The notes below the pieces were generated by a model. It saw only the letters and a list, made by a program, of their open reading frames with translations, did no database searches and had not been told where the DNA came from. A program made the position numbers and the translations under genes. DNA of 64,000 nt from positions 756,399 through 820,398 of the forward strand of contig MNCI01026473.1 of NCBI GenBank assembly GCA_015680685.1. Reading direction: 5' to 3'. The stretch is from Gnetum montanum (lineage: Eukaryota > Streptophyta > Gnetopsida > Gnetales > Gnetaceae). Of this stretch, positions 10,201 to 23,480 are shown one piece after another; within the stretch, counting starts at the first letter, position 1, and each line of letters opens with the position of its first letter.

Positions 10201-13200
10201 TTGGATTCCTGTCTGATTACACGAGCAGATGACTCTCCTCACTTGCGTATGAAGGTATATGTTGAATTTTTTCCATTGGCATATTTTTCTAGAAAGACTG
10301 CTGGATAAACAAATGAACCTTTTTATAATGCTCTACTATGATTAATCTATGGTATTTTCCCTCTTTTGTATAGAGATTATGAGACAAGTCCTTATGGGCT
10401 TCAAGAACCTTCTTGATGACTTCCTGATGGCATTTCAGGCCAAGATTACCCTGGCAATATTCCTAGCAAAGTCTTTTGGTCATTTTAGCATTGGCAGACT
10501 GGATTCCTTGTTGCAACACTCCCTAACCTATACTGCTAGAGAGACATTAGGTAAGGAAAAGACAGTATGTTGTGTAATAAAATCAAGAATGCCACAACAA
10601 AAGACAACAAGGGGCAAGATAGTAGACATCCATGAACAAAGTCATAGCAGAAATCTCTTGTCCTAAACAGTAGTCTAAGGGGCAATAAAATAAGCAAATA
10701 ATAGGAGACAGTACAAAACAGTAGCCTTTAGGAATCAAATCTTAACCTGTCCATTACAAGAGTTTGCGCATTTCAAGACAATTGCAGAAGCATGTCGGCC
10801 AGTAGCCAATGGGGCAGAAAGGATCAATGATTAGAAATAAAGCAGTAGCACCATAGCAGAAAAAAGAGTTCACAACCTAGCGTCTGTGGAAATCATAACA
10901 ATCCAAATAACAAAATCCAAATCCAATAATATTCCACAACCAGCATGAGCACACAGGACTTTCTATACAGCTGCAAGGCAAAACCGGTGCTAAATCACAT
11001 AATCAGAAATACAAGTCAGAATCAAGGCATCCAATTAAATCAGTTTGTATATGAAATTCCGTTGTGCATATCAAACCAAACACAGAACCATCCGAATGTG
11101 TAACCAGTCAACAGTTTGCTACCAGATAAATGAAATCAGAATCCATCCACAGAGTACCTGTTAGCAGGAAAAGTAGATAAGAGGAATACAATCCTGAACA
11201 ACTTACATTGAAGACAAACAAGTACAATGTACAGGTATAACCAGTACCAGTCAAAGTGTACAACCATAGCACAACCCCAATACAGAAGGATTCTACATTC
11301 TCTAACCCAGTGATTAAAAAATCTGTGAAAAATAGCCAAAATAATGAAAAATATCTGACTTTTCAGCAGGAAAAATCTTCATTACTTCCCAATTTTTTCA
11401 GTCAAATTTGTCCAAAAGTGCCAAAATAGACCTTTCTAAAAAAAATTCCTTATATTTTACCAAATGTTTATTATTATCACAAGGTTCTAAGATAAATTTA
11501 ATTTTAAACATTAAAACCAAATTAATAATTCATAAAAGTGTGCATTGATTGTCATCATGTTGTCATCTTAGCCTTTATCTTAGTTACATAGGAATGAGTA
11601 TATGAATTATTTTCTACAACTCACTTCTATTAAGAGCCAACTAAGTATTAAGACCAAAATCTTGAATATCCTTCTTTATGCTTGCAAACCAAGCATGCTT
11701 AGGCATGAATTGATTCTATTAATTTTCTATTTTATTGTTCTATTAGTACCACTACTTTAACTTAATAGAGTTGAGAGTGTTTGCATGTACATGGCTAACG
11801 ATAAGAGTTATTCGAAAATGATGTAACGTTTCAGTAAAAAAACATTAAAAAATTAGTAAAGAATTACAAAGGTTATGCTAAAACACAATACTATAATATT
11901 TTATGTCCACAACATATTGAGCATATGTTGGTAGCAGAAAGATGAAAGAACCTGTACACATTATGTCATGCCTATATCCTTATGTAAGAATTATTACTTA
12001 AATTTGTCTACTTAATTGTGTTTTCTGCTTGTATTTTGTATTGCCTATAATTTGTTATAAAAAATGCTTTTATTTTGCATATTGCTGATTTTTTCCAATA
12101 GCTTGCTGATTTTTTCCAATGACTTGTTCTTGAACTTTTGCCTACTTTTTTTAATTTTTCAACTTTTTTTCCCGATTTTTTAATTATTGCTCTTATTTAC
12201 AGCCTAGCCTAACCAGTATACCTAGGTTGTCCGTCAACATAAGCTTCATACTGTCTAGCTCAACTATAAATAAAATAAGTTAGTCCACCGCAATTGAGTA
12301 AGAAATAAACAACAAACACTCCTTGATCGACTAGCACATCGAATCATGAAGCCAGTAACCATGACACAAGGGTACATGTTACATATTGGCATATAGAAGC
12401 ATAACCATAATCAAATGCCGTCATGTATCCATAATCTTAAAATATAACTCTTTCAATCAACCTCCACCAAACCAACACAAACATCTCGAGACTAATGCCC
12501 TTCACTCAGTGTCACATGTGTATCATTATCATAAGTATTTGTTACTAATCATTATCATCATGCTTGCAGGAATTTATTGAAGTTTTATTAACCAATGCTG
12601 GTGCTAGAGGTTCATCTTGCATACAAACCCTGAACTTCTAAAGCCCCTAAGTACTGAAGACTTGTGCGTTGATCTAATCTTCCTCTTGCTTGGGATGGGA
12701 CTTAAGATGAAAGTCTCCTCTATTGTAGCCAAAGAGGGTAGAAACTTGACTCCAGGGTTAATTATAAACTAACTGATCACTTCCTTGGTGCTAGCTCCAT
12801 TTAGAACAGAACATGATCAAACATATCATCAACTGCACAAGATCAGTTAGATATCCATGATAAATCATCCATATAACACAATTAGTAGTTGGAGACCCGT
12901 TGCTAACAGGTGCAATACTTCAACTAGCATCATTCCAAATTGCACAAACACATAGTCAAACTCAATAATTGAAAACAAAAAAATTTCAAAACAACCCGGA
13001 CTTGAGTACGACTTGTGGTGTGCCATCATGTAACTAGTGGTGAATTCCAAAAAACACAGACCATAACATTGCTACAATCCTCGGAAAGCTCATATAACTA
13101 GATTGCGACTTGATTGTAAGCACCAAGAAAGTATTGTCTTGATCCCAATTCATGTTTGCTTCCATGGCTGGTGAAGTTCCAACAATCTTTACTATGACTT

Positions 13201-16200
13201 GAGATGGGTGTTGCCAAAGAAGCTGCAAATTCAGGTGGACCATGATTTGTAGGGTGCTCGTGGTAAGAGATTGTGACCCGTAGTTAACTTGCTGCAAATC
13301 AACAAGTTGAAAATGATACTGCATGAAATGGACATACACATAAACTATGTTGTCATTGCTACTAATACACAAGTTAAAAACTGAACACTTGATGGAATCC
13401 ATAGTGAAAAAACTTGACCAAAAACCAAAACCCTTGTCAACAACAAATTTCTGAGAGGTATGCAGAAATGGAGAAACAGATCTTGCATCAGTAGAAAATC
13501 CAAAACCCACAAAAGAGGGTAAATCATAAAACTTCAAGTTGAAATACTACAATTGATCAAAGCCCTTATCAATCAAATCAAATAACATAGTTACTAAATC
13601 AAATTAGCTTAGTCCTACACCTGCCAAAGCCTTGAATCAAAACCGAGTGTTTGTGAAAAATCTGCTACCTTAATGTACAGCTCTTTGATGTGACCCTCAT
13701 TGACAGCCAAAAGTCCTCATTTAAAGCATAGAAACCCTCTCTTACAACAAAACGAATCAGATTGGAAAGATCAAGATCGGAGATAGGAGAGAAAATAGAA
13801 GAGGGAGAAAAAAGAGGAAACAATTTGATCACTGACATGTTGCAAAACTGACACTTGCGCTACTACATTACTACAAAGTTGGCTGTGTCTTACTCTTTTG
13901 TTTTTTGTTTTGACAGAGTCACCCTCTCTAGTTCTTCACCCAAATGACTAAAGATAGAATCAAGGTTAGAGTTTATATAGGAGAGATGTCTACATTTGAT
14001 GGACATGATCTAACTACATGTTCACATTTCCTTGATTTGTGGCTTTCCTAAGGGACCAATCACGCAACAACTTTGAAATTTTAAAATACAAAGTTTTTAA
14101 ATCCATAAAAAGCACCTAAGGGAGGTGTTGGGTGTACCACAAGATATATACAACTTAGAACTATAGATTCTAACCCAAACCCAGGCCCACAACTTACAAA
14201 ACTATAACCAATTGCAGTCTAACACAAGTTGAAATGAATCAAATAACGTTCATCATAGATCAACGTGACAAAGCATTAGATCAATCAAACCGAAATCGGC
14301 TCTTATTGATAATTGCATTATTATATTAGAATCATACTCAATGTTGTACCCTTTGTGCAATGGTTGCTACAAGTCCATGGTACCTGTCTACAAAGTCCAA
14401 CAAGTTCGGTGCATATATGAATAAACATAATCAAAAGGCACAAATATAAATATTTAAACATTCAACATCTAGTCTCATTAGTTGATTTCGTATGAAAGCT
14501 TAAACACAAACATCTGATCTATAAGTAACCAGAACACAGACCATCCAACTCAATAATTGACAAGGTTTACAATACATAGACACATATATTGCACCACATA
14601 CCAAATAACAATCAGATCATCTAATATAGGAGGGTTACATTTGTATGTCATTGATTTGCTAATGCCAAGTTGCATGAACAGGTGGTCTATGTTACATGAA
14701 CATTGAATTTGTTAACACACTTTAGTGAGATATTTATAAAATCATTCCTAAAAAGGATTTATGTCCTAATAGTAGATTGTAATTAGATATTTGTTAGATG
14801 ATAGCCTGAGATATCGAGCATATTACCCAATCTTATCCGATGTCTTTTATGTGTAGTTATCCCATTAAATGTAACTGATGAAAAGACATAATGGTTAAAA
14901 GTGAATGGATACATCCCATAATCAATGTTAAGAAACCATCCGTGAGACTAATGACAAAGGAAGTGAGCATGTGAGCATATAGAAAAGAGAACAATTGTGT
15001 AACACACATGATATGAAGGAGACGTGTACACAGGATTAACCTAGGATCCACATGAGAACAGGAGCAGATATTCTTGATAAGGGATGTAAATAAACCAAGT
15101 CAACGTGATCACCCTATTGATTTATCTGTGTGACAAAAACATCAATCTGTATGAAGAACAGAAATCTGTGAAGAAGAATAGATGGAGCGAGGTCATTCCA
15201 TGTGAGAGAATGGATGATGAATTAAACCTGTGCAAAGGATGAAATGCTAAGCAGGAAACATCAATCTGTGAAAAACAGAAATCTGTGAAGAAGAATAGAT
15301 GGAGCGAGGTCAGTCCATGTGAGGGAATGGATGACGAAATAAGCCTGTGCAAAGGATGAGATGCAAAGTAGGAAACATCTGGCTTGGACAACTACAGATA
15401 AAACAAATAGATGGATGATTATATGATCAACTTGTTTTTGTAGAAAGTCCACCAAGGAGAGTGGCAAGTCCCAATGAAGAAGATTTGAAGGGGCAAACGA
15501 GGTTCCTTAGACGGAAGAGTGATATATGCCACCCAATCTGTGGAGTCGAGATGAAGAGTTTTCAAGTGGAGAATTGACATTGAATGTTGAAGAAGTTCAC
15601 ATAAGATTGTATACAGAATACAACAGTAATGAACCCGTAAAGTTAAAAAGATTGATCTGAGAGCGAAATGGATTGAACCTGGTACAGTTAAAATGGTGTA
15701 AACCAGTTTTATCTGTACATATATAAGGGGTGAATCAAATGTGTAAACCTGTGGTATGAATGAATATATGTAATATGATTTTGGTGGGGATAATATTTCA
15801 CGGCCTGTCCGTTCTCTTCAATAATCAAAAGATAGGTAATATGTTTCCATACAATGTTGCTCCGTAAACAATTCAACAATATTGAATTAACAAAATGAAC
15901 TACTCAATAAATAGTAATTTCTTTTGGCAAGGGTTAGTTCCAGAATATGACATTAAGCCAGCTAATTCTAGTTCACCAATTTCTTCAAGATGTTATTAAT
16001 ACTTGCAAGTCCATAATTTAATTTTGAAATTTGTTATCTCATAATTCAAAAATAATTCTCTCTCTCTCTCTCTTCACACACACACATACATACCTAAAGC
16101 TATTTCTCTTGTAGTTGACACGAACATGGCCTAATGAGGAGTGAGGATTTGATTGGGAGATGTAGAGAGGGAGCAGGGCTTGAAGGAAATATTCCAATTA

Positions 16201-19200
16201 TGGCACCTTGCATATTTTCCTTCTCAAATTACCATTTAAGTTGAACCAACCGCAATACCTGGAGTTGATTCATTTACAAATAAAACATAATCGTATCTGA
16301 TTTGTAAATTGTAATTCCAGAATCAGTCATGCCATAATAATTTTTTTAAAAAAATGCTATGGCTTGGCTTTATTAAGAGGAAGTTTATCTTGACAATAGG
16401 AGGATGTTGTTTTAGTAATCTCAAAGCTTATTGAGCTTCACACCTTTGCTTCAAGCTTTAGCATATTAAGTTAATAGTTTTTATTGCATGATCAGATCAA
16501 TATTATTTACTTAATAAGATCTTGCTGATATGCCTAAATGTAAACTTTGATGCTATGCTAGGATTACCAAGGATTTCGAAGTTATTTTACACTGGATCTA
16601 TATAAGAAAGCTTTTGATCATATCATGGGACACTATCCTTACTGGAATCGCTCTGCTGGTCGGGACCATATTTGGGTGAGTAAATCAGTGAAGTTTTCAT
16701 TAAGAAGAATGTATTCTATTACACAATTTTATTTTTAATGGTAGCACATTTACTCCACATTAGAAAAATAATAAGGATTTGGTAAGCATAGTCAGTTTAA
16801 ATCCTATTTTAGACATTCCTTAAAGATTTAATAAAGTTTATAAGAAAACTTTTACGGCTGAAAAAAACCTTCCTATTGATGTTTGTCATCAATTGGCATT
16901 TCAAGCCGCCTGAGTTGATAACTGGTGGCAGTTAAGCTTTTATTGTTGTCCTTACTACCTGCCTGTGAAGTGCAGTCATTTTCTTGGGATGAAGGTGCTT
17001 GCTACGCGCCTAAGGAGATATGGAATAGCACGATGTTGGTACACTGGGGAAACACAAATTCAAAGCACAAACACTCAACAACGGCATATTTTGCAGACAA
17101 CTGGGATTATATTCCAATTGAAAGGAAAGGCACTCATAATTGCTATGATCCAGACAAGGATTTGGTGATTCCTGCATGGAAAAAGCCTAACCCAGACAGC
17201 ATTATACAGCAATATTGGGCAAGGTAATGAAAATTTTATATTCTGGAATGCATAAAATATGACTTTGAGAAATAAATTAGTTCTTCAAGAAACATCCAGA
17301 ACAATTTTTCCAACAATCATGTGGTTTTCCAGCCTCTACTTTTTATGACTTATTGTGGTTTTTGTCCTTTGCAGACCTCAGTCACAGCGGAAAACACTAT
17401 TTTACTTCAATGGCAATTTGGGACCTGCATTTTTACGCAGCAGACCAGAACCAGAGTATCCAATTACTCTAAAACCATTATCTTTAATGTTTTTGGCTTA
17501 TTTTTATTTTGTGAGAAGGGAGATTGTTTAAATCGCTAGTGTTCTCTTATGTTTTATTTCAGCTACAGTATGGGCATTAGACAAAGAGTTGCTGAAGAAT
17601 ATGCATCTGAACCAAATAAAGAAGGAAAACTTGGAAGGCAAAGTACAAAGGATGTTATTGTTGTCTCAAAAAAGAGTCCAAATTACGACGCAGAGCTAGC
17701 GAATTCTATTTTTTGTGGTGTGCTTCCTGGAGATGGCTGGAGTGGTCGATTGGAGGACTCTGTATTACATGGATGCATTCCGGTGATTATTCAGGTGTGG
17801 ATTCTGTTATTCCATGAGAAAGGGTTGTTTTATCTATATATTTTACTGTGTTTTACAAGGATCCACTGTAGGCATGGTTTATGAAATATCGAGTGAGAGA
17901 AATAATCTACAGTGATAAATATAGAATAATAAGCCAGCAAGCAGAGCACGTTGCTTAATATATAAACATGAGAATTATCAAGATAATGCAAAGCCTTGCT
18001 CCACCAACTAATTAATCTAGCTTGAGGACTTCTCTTTTTCTCTCTTGTTGATACAAAGCTAAGGTTTTAGTCTTTGCAATCTACTATATCTTTTCTACTA
18101 TTTTATCCTGTGTCTCCTTTGACCTACGTCTTCTTCAATTTCCTTTTACTTCAATTAAGTCGTTGGTTTGTGTTGAACATGGCCAAACAATTGTCAATAC
18201 ATGTGATAAAATAATAAATATGAAATCTACCTTTTAATAGGGATATGAAAAATATTAAATAGACAGATATTGTAGCATTGTTTGAAATACACAAAATACC
18301 ACCTCAAAATGAAATATGTACACAAATACAAAAGCTCTAAAGGCTTCTGAATTGATAAGATTGTGAATGAAGTCTGATGACCTTTGCTTTGGTCTTTTCC
18401 ACATTGGTATCCAATAAAAAGGGATGGCCATCAGTTCATGAGTTGCTAGGACATGTATTGATTGTTATTCATCATCTTGGTGCCTTTATCCCACCAACAT
18501 GGGCTAACCTATTATGGTAATTGAATGATTTATTGATGATTTCCTACGGCTGACTGTCTACCTAATGCTATAGTCCGTAGTCTCTGAACATGTAGTTTTC
18601 ATAGCTAGGACTTCCAATTACCGAGCCATTTGTAAAGGGTTTTCTTAAGCCTTTCTGAATGCAAATTTGTGTAAATGTTTTCACTTCAGTATTTTTATTA
18701 TGTCCACGTGGAGACCCAAGGGATTCATTAGACAGTTTTTTTTTTTAGGTATTTCTTTGACACTCTTTCATTCTATCTTGATGCAACTGTTTGGATTGAT
18801 TCTGGAGCTTGTAGGATGCAAGTCACAAGCTACACCTTAGACATAAAGCTATGGACTTTGTTTTTCCAACAATATTCAAAGGTTTCTCTCCACAAAATTC
18901 AGATGTTTTTCTTTAGTGTCTTTTCCAAACCACCCCCCACGCGACCTCCCCCAACCACCACCACCACCACCACCACCAACAAAAAAGGCTGTTCTCGCAA
19001 GAGGAAACTCCTGGGATCCTGGGTCACTAGGAACAGGCAGTACATGTATTTGGAGGAGTAATTTCATGGTGCATGGATCTTCTGTGTGGCAGTTTTGCCA
19101 TGAAAGGACTTGAACTCTGTACCTGTAGGTGCTAGTAACTTAGCAGAAACAAACATGGAGCCATCAGCTTGTGCTCTAGAGTTTGAAGCTCATTTTCCAT

Positions 19201-21958
19201 GAATCTCATTTTCTTTTGTATTTTCTGTTTGGTTAGAGTACATATATTTCCCACTCATTCGCAATTCAAACTTTTAGATCTGATGAAATTCTAACAAGAA
19301 CAGGCTCCCAAATATGTTGGATTATTTTAGAATGCTTCAAACTTTTCGTAATGTTGGTAGGTTTTCAAGGACTTAGGAAATCAATTTTTTTAAGGGTTGT
19401 AAAACATGTTATTTTGAATAGACAATTCTCTGTAGCGTGGGGCAGCTTTCATGGTTTCAAAGAATTCAGCGAGATATTTAGGATGCAAGATAAATATCAT
19501 GCTTTTAAGCTTGTATAAATTACATAAAATCCCATAGTTCTTTTTTTTTTCCTTTTTTGCAGAAATGGTTGGGATTATATTAAGAAATTGCAATTTATGT
19601 GCAATCAAAATTACAGGAGGGTATAGCACCCTCTAAGCGTGGCCAGTCTCTGAAACCCAGGCATGGCCAACCTACCCAGCCAAAATTATCCGCTCACCTT
19701 GCCCTATATACGCATGCTCCAAAGACCAAATAGCCTCCCCCCTGTCAAGCTCAACCAACATCGAAAGAACAAGAGAACCCAAAAATCCCCAATCCCCCTG
19801 TAAGCCCCAGCACCTAGAGCCTCTTCGGAAGTCTGGTGCACTCACAGTCCCTGCACTCCTGACAGTGCTTTTTGAATGTTACTTCATTCAGTTATTTTGA
19901 AAATTTTGACAATGTTTCCATTGAAAGCAAGAGTTTACGAACCTGTCTGTATGCTAAGTCATGGAAACTAGATTTTAAATCCTTTATTGTTGTTAGACAT
20001 TATTTAACTGTTTATTGATGAAAACAAAAAATGTGGATAACAATAAAAGTACACGTTGTTCAAGGTTACAAACTTCATCAAGAACATTTGGAGGAGACCT
20101 AACACCAAATATGAAGGGACGGTTTTTTATGTTTCGACCAACTTGATCGAACTTTGCATCCCATAATAGAAGATGCAGGAAGAGTATTGTTGGAATGCCT
20201 TTCACTTTGGAAGACGAGTATGCTGAATTTACCTGTACAATATAAGCAAGTAGGGACAGCAAAGTGCACGTTGAAAGCTTAGTTATTTATTCTATCAAAT
20301 TTTCTAATTCTGTGGCTGGATTCTTATTTTTCATTTTTTTAGCTACTCCAGAAGGCAAGCTTAGCCATTTTTTCCCAACATCACTTCTGAGGTAAACTTT
20401 GCGGGTTTCAAACCTAGTATGATAGAAGAAATGAAATAGCGTTATGACAGGAAATTAGCTTCGGACAGTTCAGAACTAGAAGTTAACAAGATTGTACAAA
20501 GATGTGTTTGCCGTCTAGACATCATGAAAAACCTAGGTTAGAAGTTCAATTTTTTGTGGGCAATATTGAATTATGAAAAAAATTGTAAAAAGAAATTCTG
20601 AAACTCTGATGTAGTGCAATAGATCCAAGATGGTCCTGGGTCTTGTCTCTGTGGACGCAGTTAAGTACATTCAGTTTTATAACATTGTTAAATACATGTA
20701 TTTGCAGACAAGATATTGCCAGTACAACACTTGAGGTTTGAGACATCTTTATGTTTTATGAAAGGATGGTGTGGAATATGTCTTTGGGGGTACATAAAAA
20801 TTGTTAATTAATGGTTAAGGGAAGGGTTGATACCATAAGAGGTTAATTTTTCTTATTTCCAAGAGGTTAATTTTTCTTATTTCTGTTTTTATATTGAATG
20901 GTTATGTAATTGACCGTTGATACACGATCCTTCTTTGATCTTTAAGAAACATGCTACTTTTTATGTATGTCTGTACCAACATGCTACTGTAGCTTGTTTG
21001 TTTCTCAAAATAATGATATCTACAAAGATGTCTTTCACATTTTGGTTCCAGGAAACGCATTCCTGGTTTCTATTGTTTCTTTGGGGGTACATAAAAATTG
21101 TTAACTAATGGTTAAGGAAAGGGTTGATACCATAAGAGGTTAATTTTTCTTATTTCTGTTTTTATATTGAATGGTTATGTAATTGACCGTTGATACACGA
21201 TCCTTCTTTGATCGTTAAGAATCATGCTACTTTTTATGTGTGTCTGTACCAACATGCTACTGTAGCTTGTTTGTTTCTCAAAATAATGATATCTACAAAG
21301 ATGTATCTTTCACATTTTGGTTCCAGGAAACGCATTCATGGTTTCTATTGCTTTTTTCCCTCCCAGGATGGAATCCACATGCCCTATGAAAATATGCTAA
21401 ATTATGACAGCTTTTCAGTTCGGATTGCAGAGGATGAAATTCCCCAGATGATTCAAATATTAAGAGTATGCTTTAGTTTTATTTCAAATTTCCTTTTACT
21501 TCGTCTCCTACGCATTGGATGTTTTCATAATTCGTGAAAGCGACTGAGAAAGGACATATAATAAGATATTCTTGTTTTCTAGAATATGAACACATCAGAT
21601 ATAGAATACAAAGTATCGAGCATTCGAAAGATCTGGCAGCGATTCATATACCGAGACAATGTCATGTTGGAAGCAGAAAGGCAGAAAAGGTTTCATGATT
21701 ACTATGGAGATTGGGCAGTCCAATATGAGTTTCTAAAAGATGATGACGTATTTTCAACAGTAATACAGGTACGGTCACATATTTACCGATACATTCTTTG
21801 TCTTATGGCATTACTTCTAGATAATGTGGTTTACTTATTTACTGTGGTAATTTTGCCAGCAGATTCTGCATTACAAGTTGTACAATGATCCCTGGAGACT
21901 TCCATTCTTGAAACACAAGAAAGTTACAGGTCTTCCCCAGTCATGCATTGCACAGTAA
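7283..21958 (+). CDS. ExAD: ExAD-like extensin arabinosyltransferase, GT47 exostosin family, 13 exons
   Basis: Exons: 7283-7661, 8734-8920, 9061-9295, 9495-9707, 9814-9900, 10120-10254, 16562-16675, 16976-17223, 17375-17455, 17563-17794, 21367-21465, 21583-21768, 21863-21958. All have GT-AG borders and phases that join without a break to 2292 nt (763 residues plus stop), close to the length of the Arabidopsis protein. A single membrane anchor lies at about residues 21-40 after a short cytosolic tail, giving a type II Golgi protein. EGF-like modules follow at about 102-131 (CLNKCSNHGVCNRQ) and 249-278 (CINQCSGNGYC). The exostosin domain starts near IYIYDLPPEF (about 323-332) and includes DEADFFFVPVLDSC, WNRSAGRDHIW, FSWDEGACYAPKEIW and the C-terminal LPGDGWSGRLEDSVLHGCIP. 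Known role of ExAD: adding the fourth arabinose to hydroxyproline-linked chains on extensins in the cell-wall pathway. No stops or frameshifts are present. Orthology is inferred from domain order and remembered similarity. Exon 3 uses the acceptor at 9059-9060, because nearer AG sites run into a stop or the wrong frame. Confidence 0.9.
15137..15372. repeat. two tandem copies of a ~118-bp unit
   Basis: Copy 1 is 15137-15255 and copy 2 is 15256-15372. Both begin AAACATCAATCTGT and contain AGAAGAATAGATGGAGCGAG. A third copy begins at 15373 with AAACATCTGG and diverges at once. The unit is non-coding in the intron's sense. Confidence 0.85.
15560..15860 (+). mobile_element. possible Ty1/copia-like 3' end / LTR remnant
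   Basis: CAAGTGGAGAATTGACA near 15563 resembles the CAAGTGGGAGA purine tract that precedes copia LTRs, and TGTTGA follows at 15585. The next 270 bp include TATATAAGG and CTTCAATAATCAAAAG, a layout that would suit an LTR. No second LTR, primer-binding site or pol was found, so this is only a candidate. Confidence 0.3.
16057..16093. repeat. (TC)n(AC)n microsatellite
   Basis: Eight TC dinucleotides are followed by TTC and then five to six CA units ending in CATACATAC. It lies in intron 6, about 470 bp before exon 7. Confidence 0.9.
18954..18980. repeat. (ACC)n microsatellite
   Basis: About eight ACC/CCA trinucleotides in a C-rich context inside intron 10. The overlapping open frames that read as Pro or Gly runs on the two strands are by-products of this repeat. 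Confidence 0.9.
20782..21350. repeat. tandem duplication of a ~270-297-bp unit next to exon 11
   Basis: Copy 1 is 20782-21078 and copy 2 is 21079-about 21350. Both begin CTTTGGGGGTACATAAAAAT and share long near-identical stretches, including the words ATACACGATCCTTCTTTGAT and AACATGCTACTGTAGC. Copy 1 has an extra 24-bp internal duplication of AAGAGGTTAATTTTTC. Copy 2 runs into the polypyrimidine tract and splice acceptor of exon 11. The near-identity indicates a recent event. Confidence 0.9.
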
Positions 21959-23100
21959 TAAAACCATGGAAAATCTGTAAATTTGCTTGCGTGGCATTCA
22001 ATCATCGTTATCTAACTCATGTAAGATTGTGATGCACAGCTTATGTGAATTAAAATTGTCTTGCCAAATGGTATAGTGTATGACTCTGGTAGACGTTTAT
22101 TTTTTGCCAAGAGGCCAGTTCCAGGTTATATTGGGTGGTTGTATGGGAACATTAATATTATTCTTTTATTAGCCTTACAGGGAAGTCAATCTTGTAACAC
22201 AAAGTAAAATATGAACGGAATGTGGCTATGCAACCTGTCCAATAATATGCGTGGGTGAATTCCACACAAAATATCAACCTAATGTTAAGAAATATAAGTA
22301 AAGCTGCAGATGCTTACATACAGTACTAGGTTCAAACCAAGCTCCATTGTAACGTGTTAATTGCTAATTCTCTAAGGTAGGACTGTTGCCGTTGACAAAA
22401 CACACACTTCTGAATTTGGACTTGGTTTTACTCTTTTGTAAACTCAAAATCTAAACTTCCTGCATCCTCGCTATGATTACTTGTTGCAAATTTGTATGAT
22501 AAAGCGTTAAATGGTCATACAGCACAACTAAACTATAATTGCAATCTGCCCAAAGCTCTACATCCATATTCAGTTGCTCCTTTTACATCTATGCAGATGA
22601 AAAAGTCCCAAGAATTCTCAAATAAAACATTATCTATGTCAAATTTTAAATATGTATTATAAATATATAATTAAGCTAGTTTATATTCTTTTAAATTTAG
22701 AATAATTGATGCAGTTATTTTTTCAGTTTAAATACCATATTGAAAGTTAAGGTATTTGGTATTTGCATAATTATTTTTTAAAGATAATGTATACAAAATG
22801 TATGGCTATCATGAATAATGAAACAAAATCTATGAGGAATTTGATTATTTTACGTGGTATAATTGGGCTAGTTGAATGAAATGCAATTTCAAATTAATGG
22901 CATTGTATGTTGCCCACAAAATTTTACTAAATATCAAACTACATTTAAATTTTAGTTATTGAACCTTGATGTAAAATAACTTTAATTGGTCTAAGACATT
23001 GTGTAAACCTTTGATGCTTTTAACTATTAGGCTCAAATGTTAAATGTATGTACCCTCTAGGTTATGCTAAATATATTATTCAAAGTAAGTTTAACAAAAA
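21959..23100. other. 3' flank of the ExAD-like gene and AT-rich spacer
   Basis: Includes the 3' UTR of unknown length. The sequence turns strongly AT-rich from about 22600. No supported gene. Confidence 0.5.
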
Positions 23101-23109
23101 CTACTCACA

Positions 23110-23480
23110 ACTAAAACAATAAGGTAGCTTGGTTATCTTCTTGTCTAAGAAGAACTATGCATGCAAGAGATTGCTTTAGGCCAAAGTTAACATAACTACT
23201 GACACCAAAAACAATGATAATGATAGGTAGCTTGGTTATTTTTTTGTCTAACAAGAACTATGCATACAAGAGATTGCTTTAAAAAGTATATAAAAAGAAG
23301 TGTTATAAAAAGTATATAAAAAGTATATAAAAAGAAGTGTTATAGAAAGTTGGCACTCTAACAATAGAGATAGGCCAAAGTTAACATAACTACTCAACTA
23401 AAACAATGATAGGTAGCTTGGTTATTTTCTTGTCTAAGCATATAAAAAGAAATGTGATAGATAGGCCAAAGTTAACATTA
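23110..23480. repeat. degenerate tandem repeats with AGGTAGCTTGGTTATT core
   Basis: The core word AGGTAGCTTGGTTAT(C/T) followed by TTGTCTAA occurs near 23122, 23225 and 23410. The linked phrases GGCCAAAGTTAACAT and AGTATATAAAAAG also recur. Units are about 100-180 bp and imperfect. Non-coding. Confidence 0.75.

Larger units (their letters stand above)
10255..16561 (+). other. intron 6 of the ExAD-like gene (6.3 kb), repeat-filled
   Basis: Donor GTATAT after AAG and acceptor GCTAG before GATTAC. The interior shows no recognisable host exon. Contents: AT-rich unrecognised DNA (10400-14700), a 117-119-bp tandem duplication at 15137-15372, a copia-like 3' end near 15560, and a TC/AC microsatellite at 16057-16093. 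The 167-codon minus-strand frame at 13034-13537 is unrecognised. Long introns full of decayed repeats are typical of gymnosperms, though not unique to them. Confidence 0.8.
17795..21366 (+). other. intron 10 of the ExAD-like gene (3.6 kb)
   Basis: GTGTGG donor after ATTCAG and a polypyrimidine-CCCTCCCAG acceptor. It contains an (ACC)n microsatellite at 18954-18980, an unrecognised pyrimidine-rich block at 19600-19870, and a tandem duplication at 20782-21350 that ends next to the acceptor. No host exon was seen. Confidence 0.85.

Noticed and set aside
13034-13537. 167-codon minus-strand frame in intron 6
   Set aside because: Hydrophobic mixed content without recognisable motifs, lying in decayed intronic DNA; overlapped by a second frame of similar quality.
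18876-19113. Proline- and glycine-rich frames on both strands
   Set aside because: By-products of the (ACC)n microsatellite at 18954-18980.
21190-21537. 115-codon frame overlapping exon 11
   Set aside because: Its first half is the tandem repeat, also open at 20917-21108; only 21367-21465 is coding, as exon 11.
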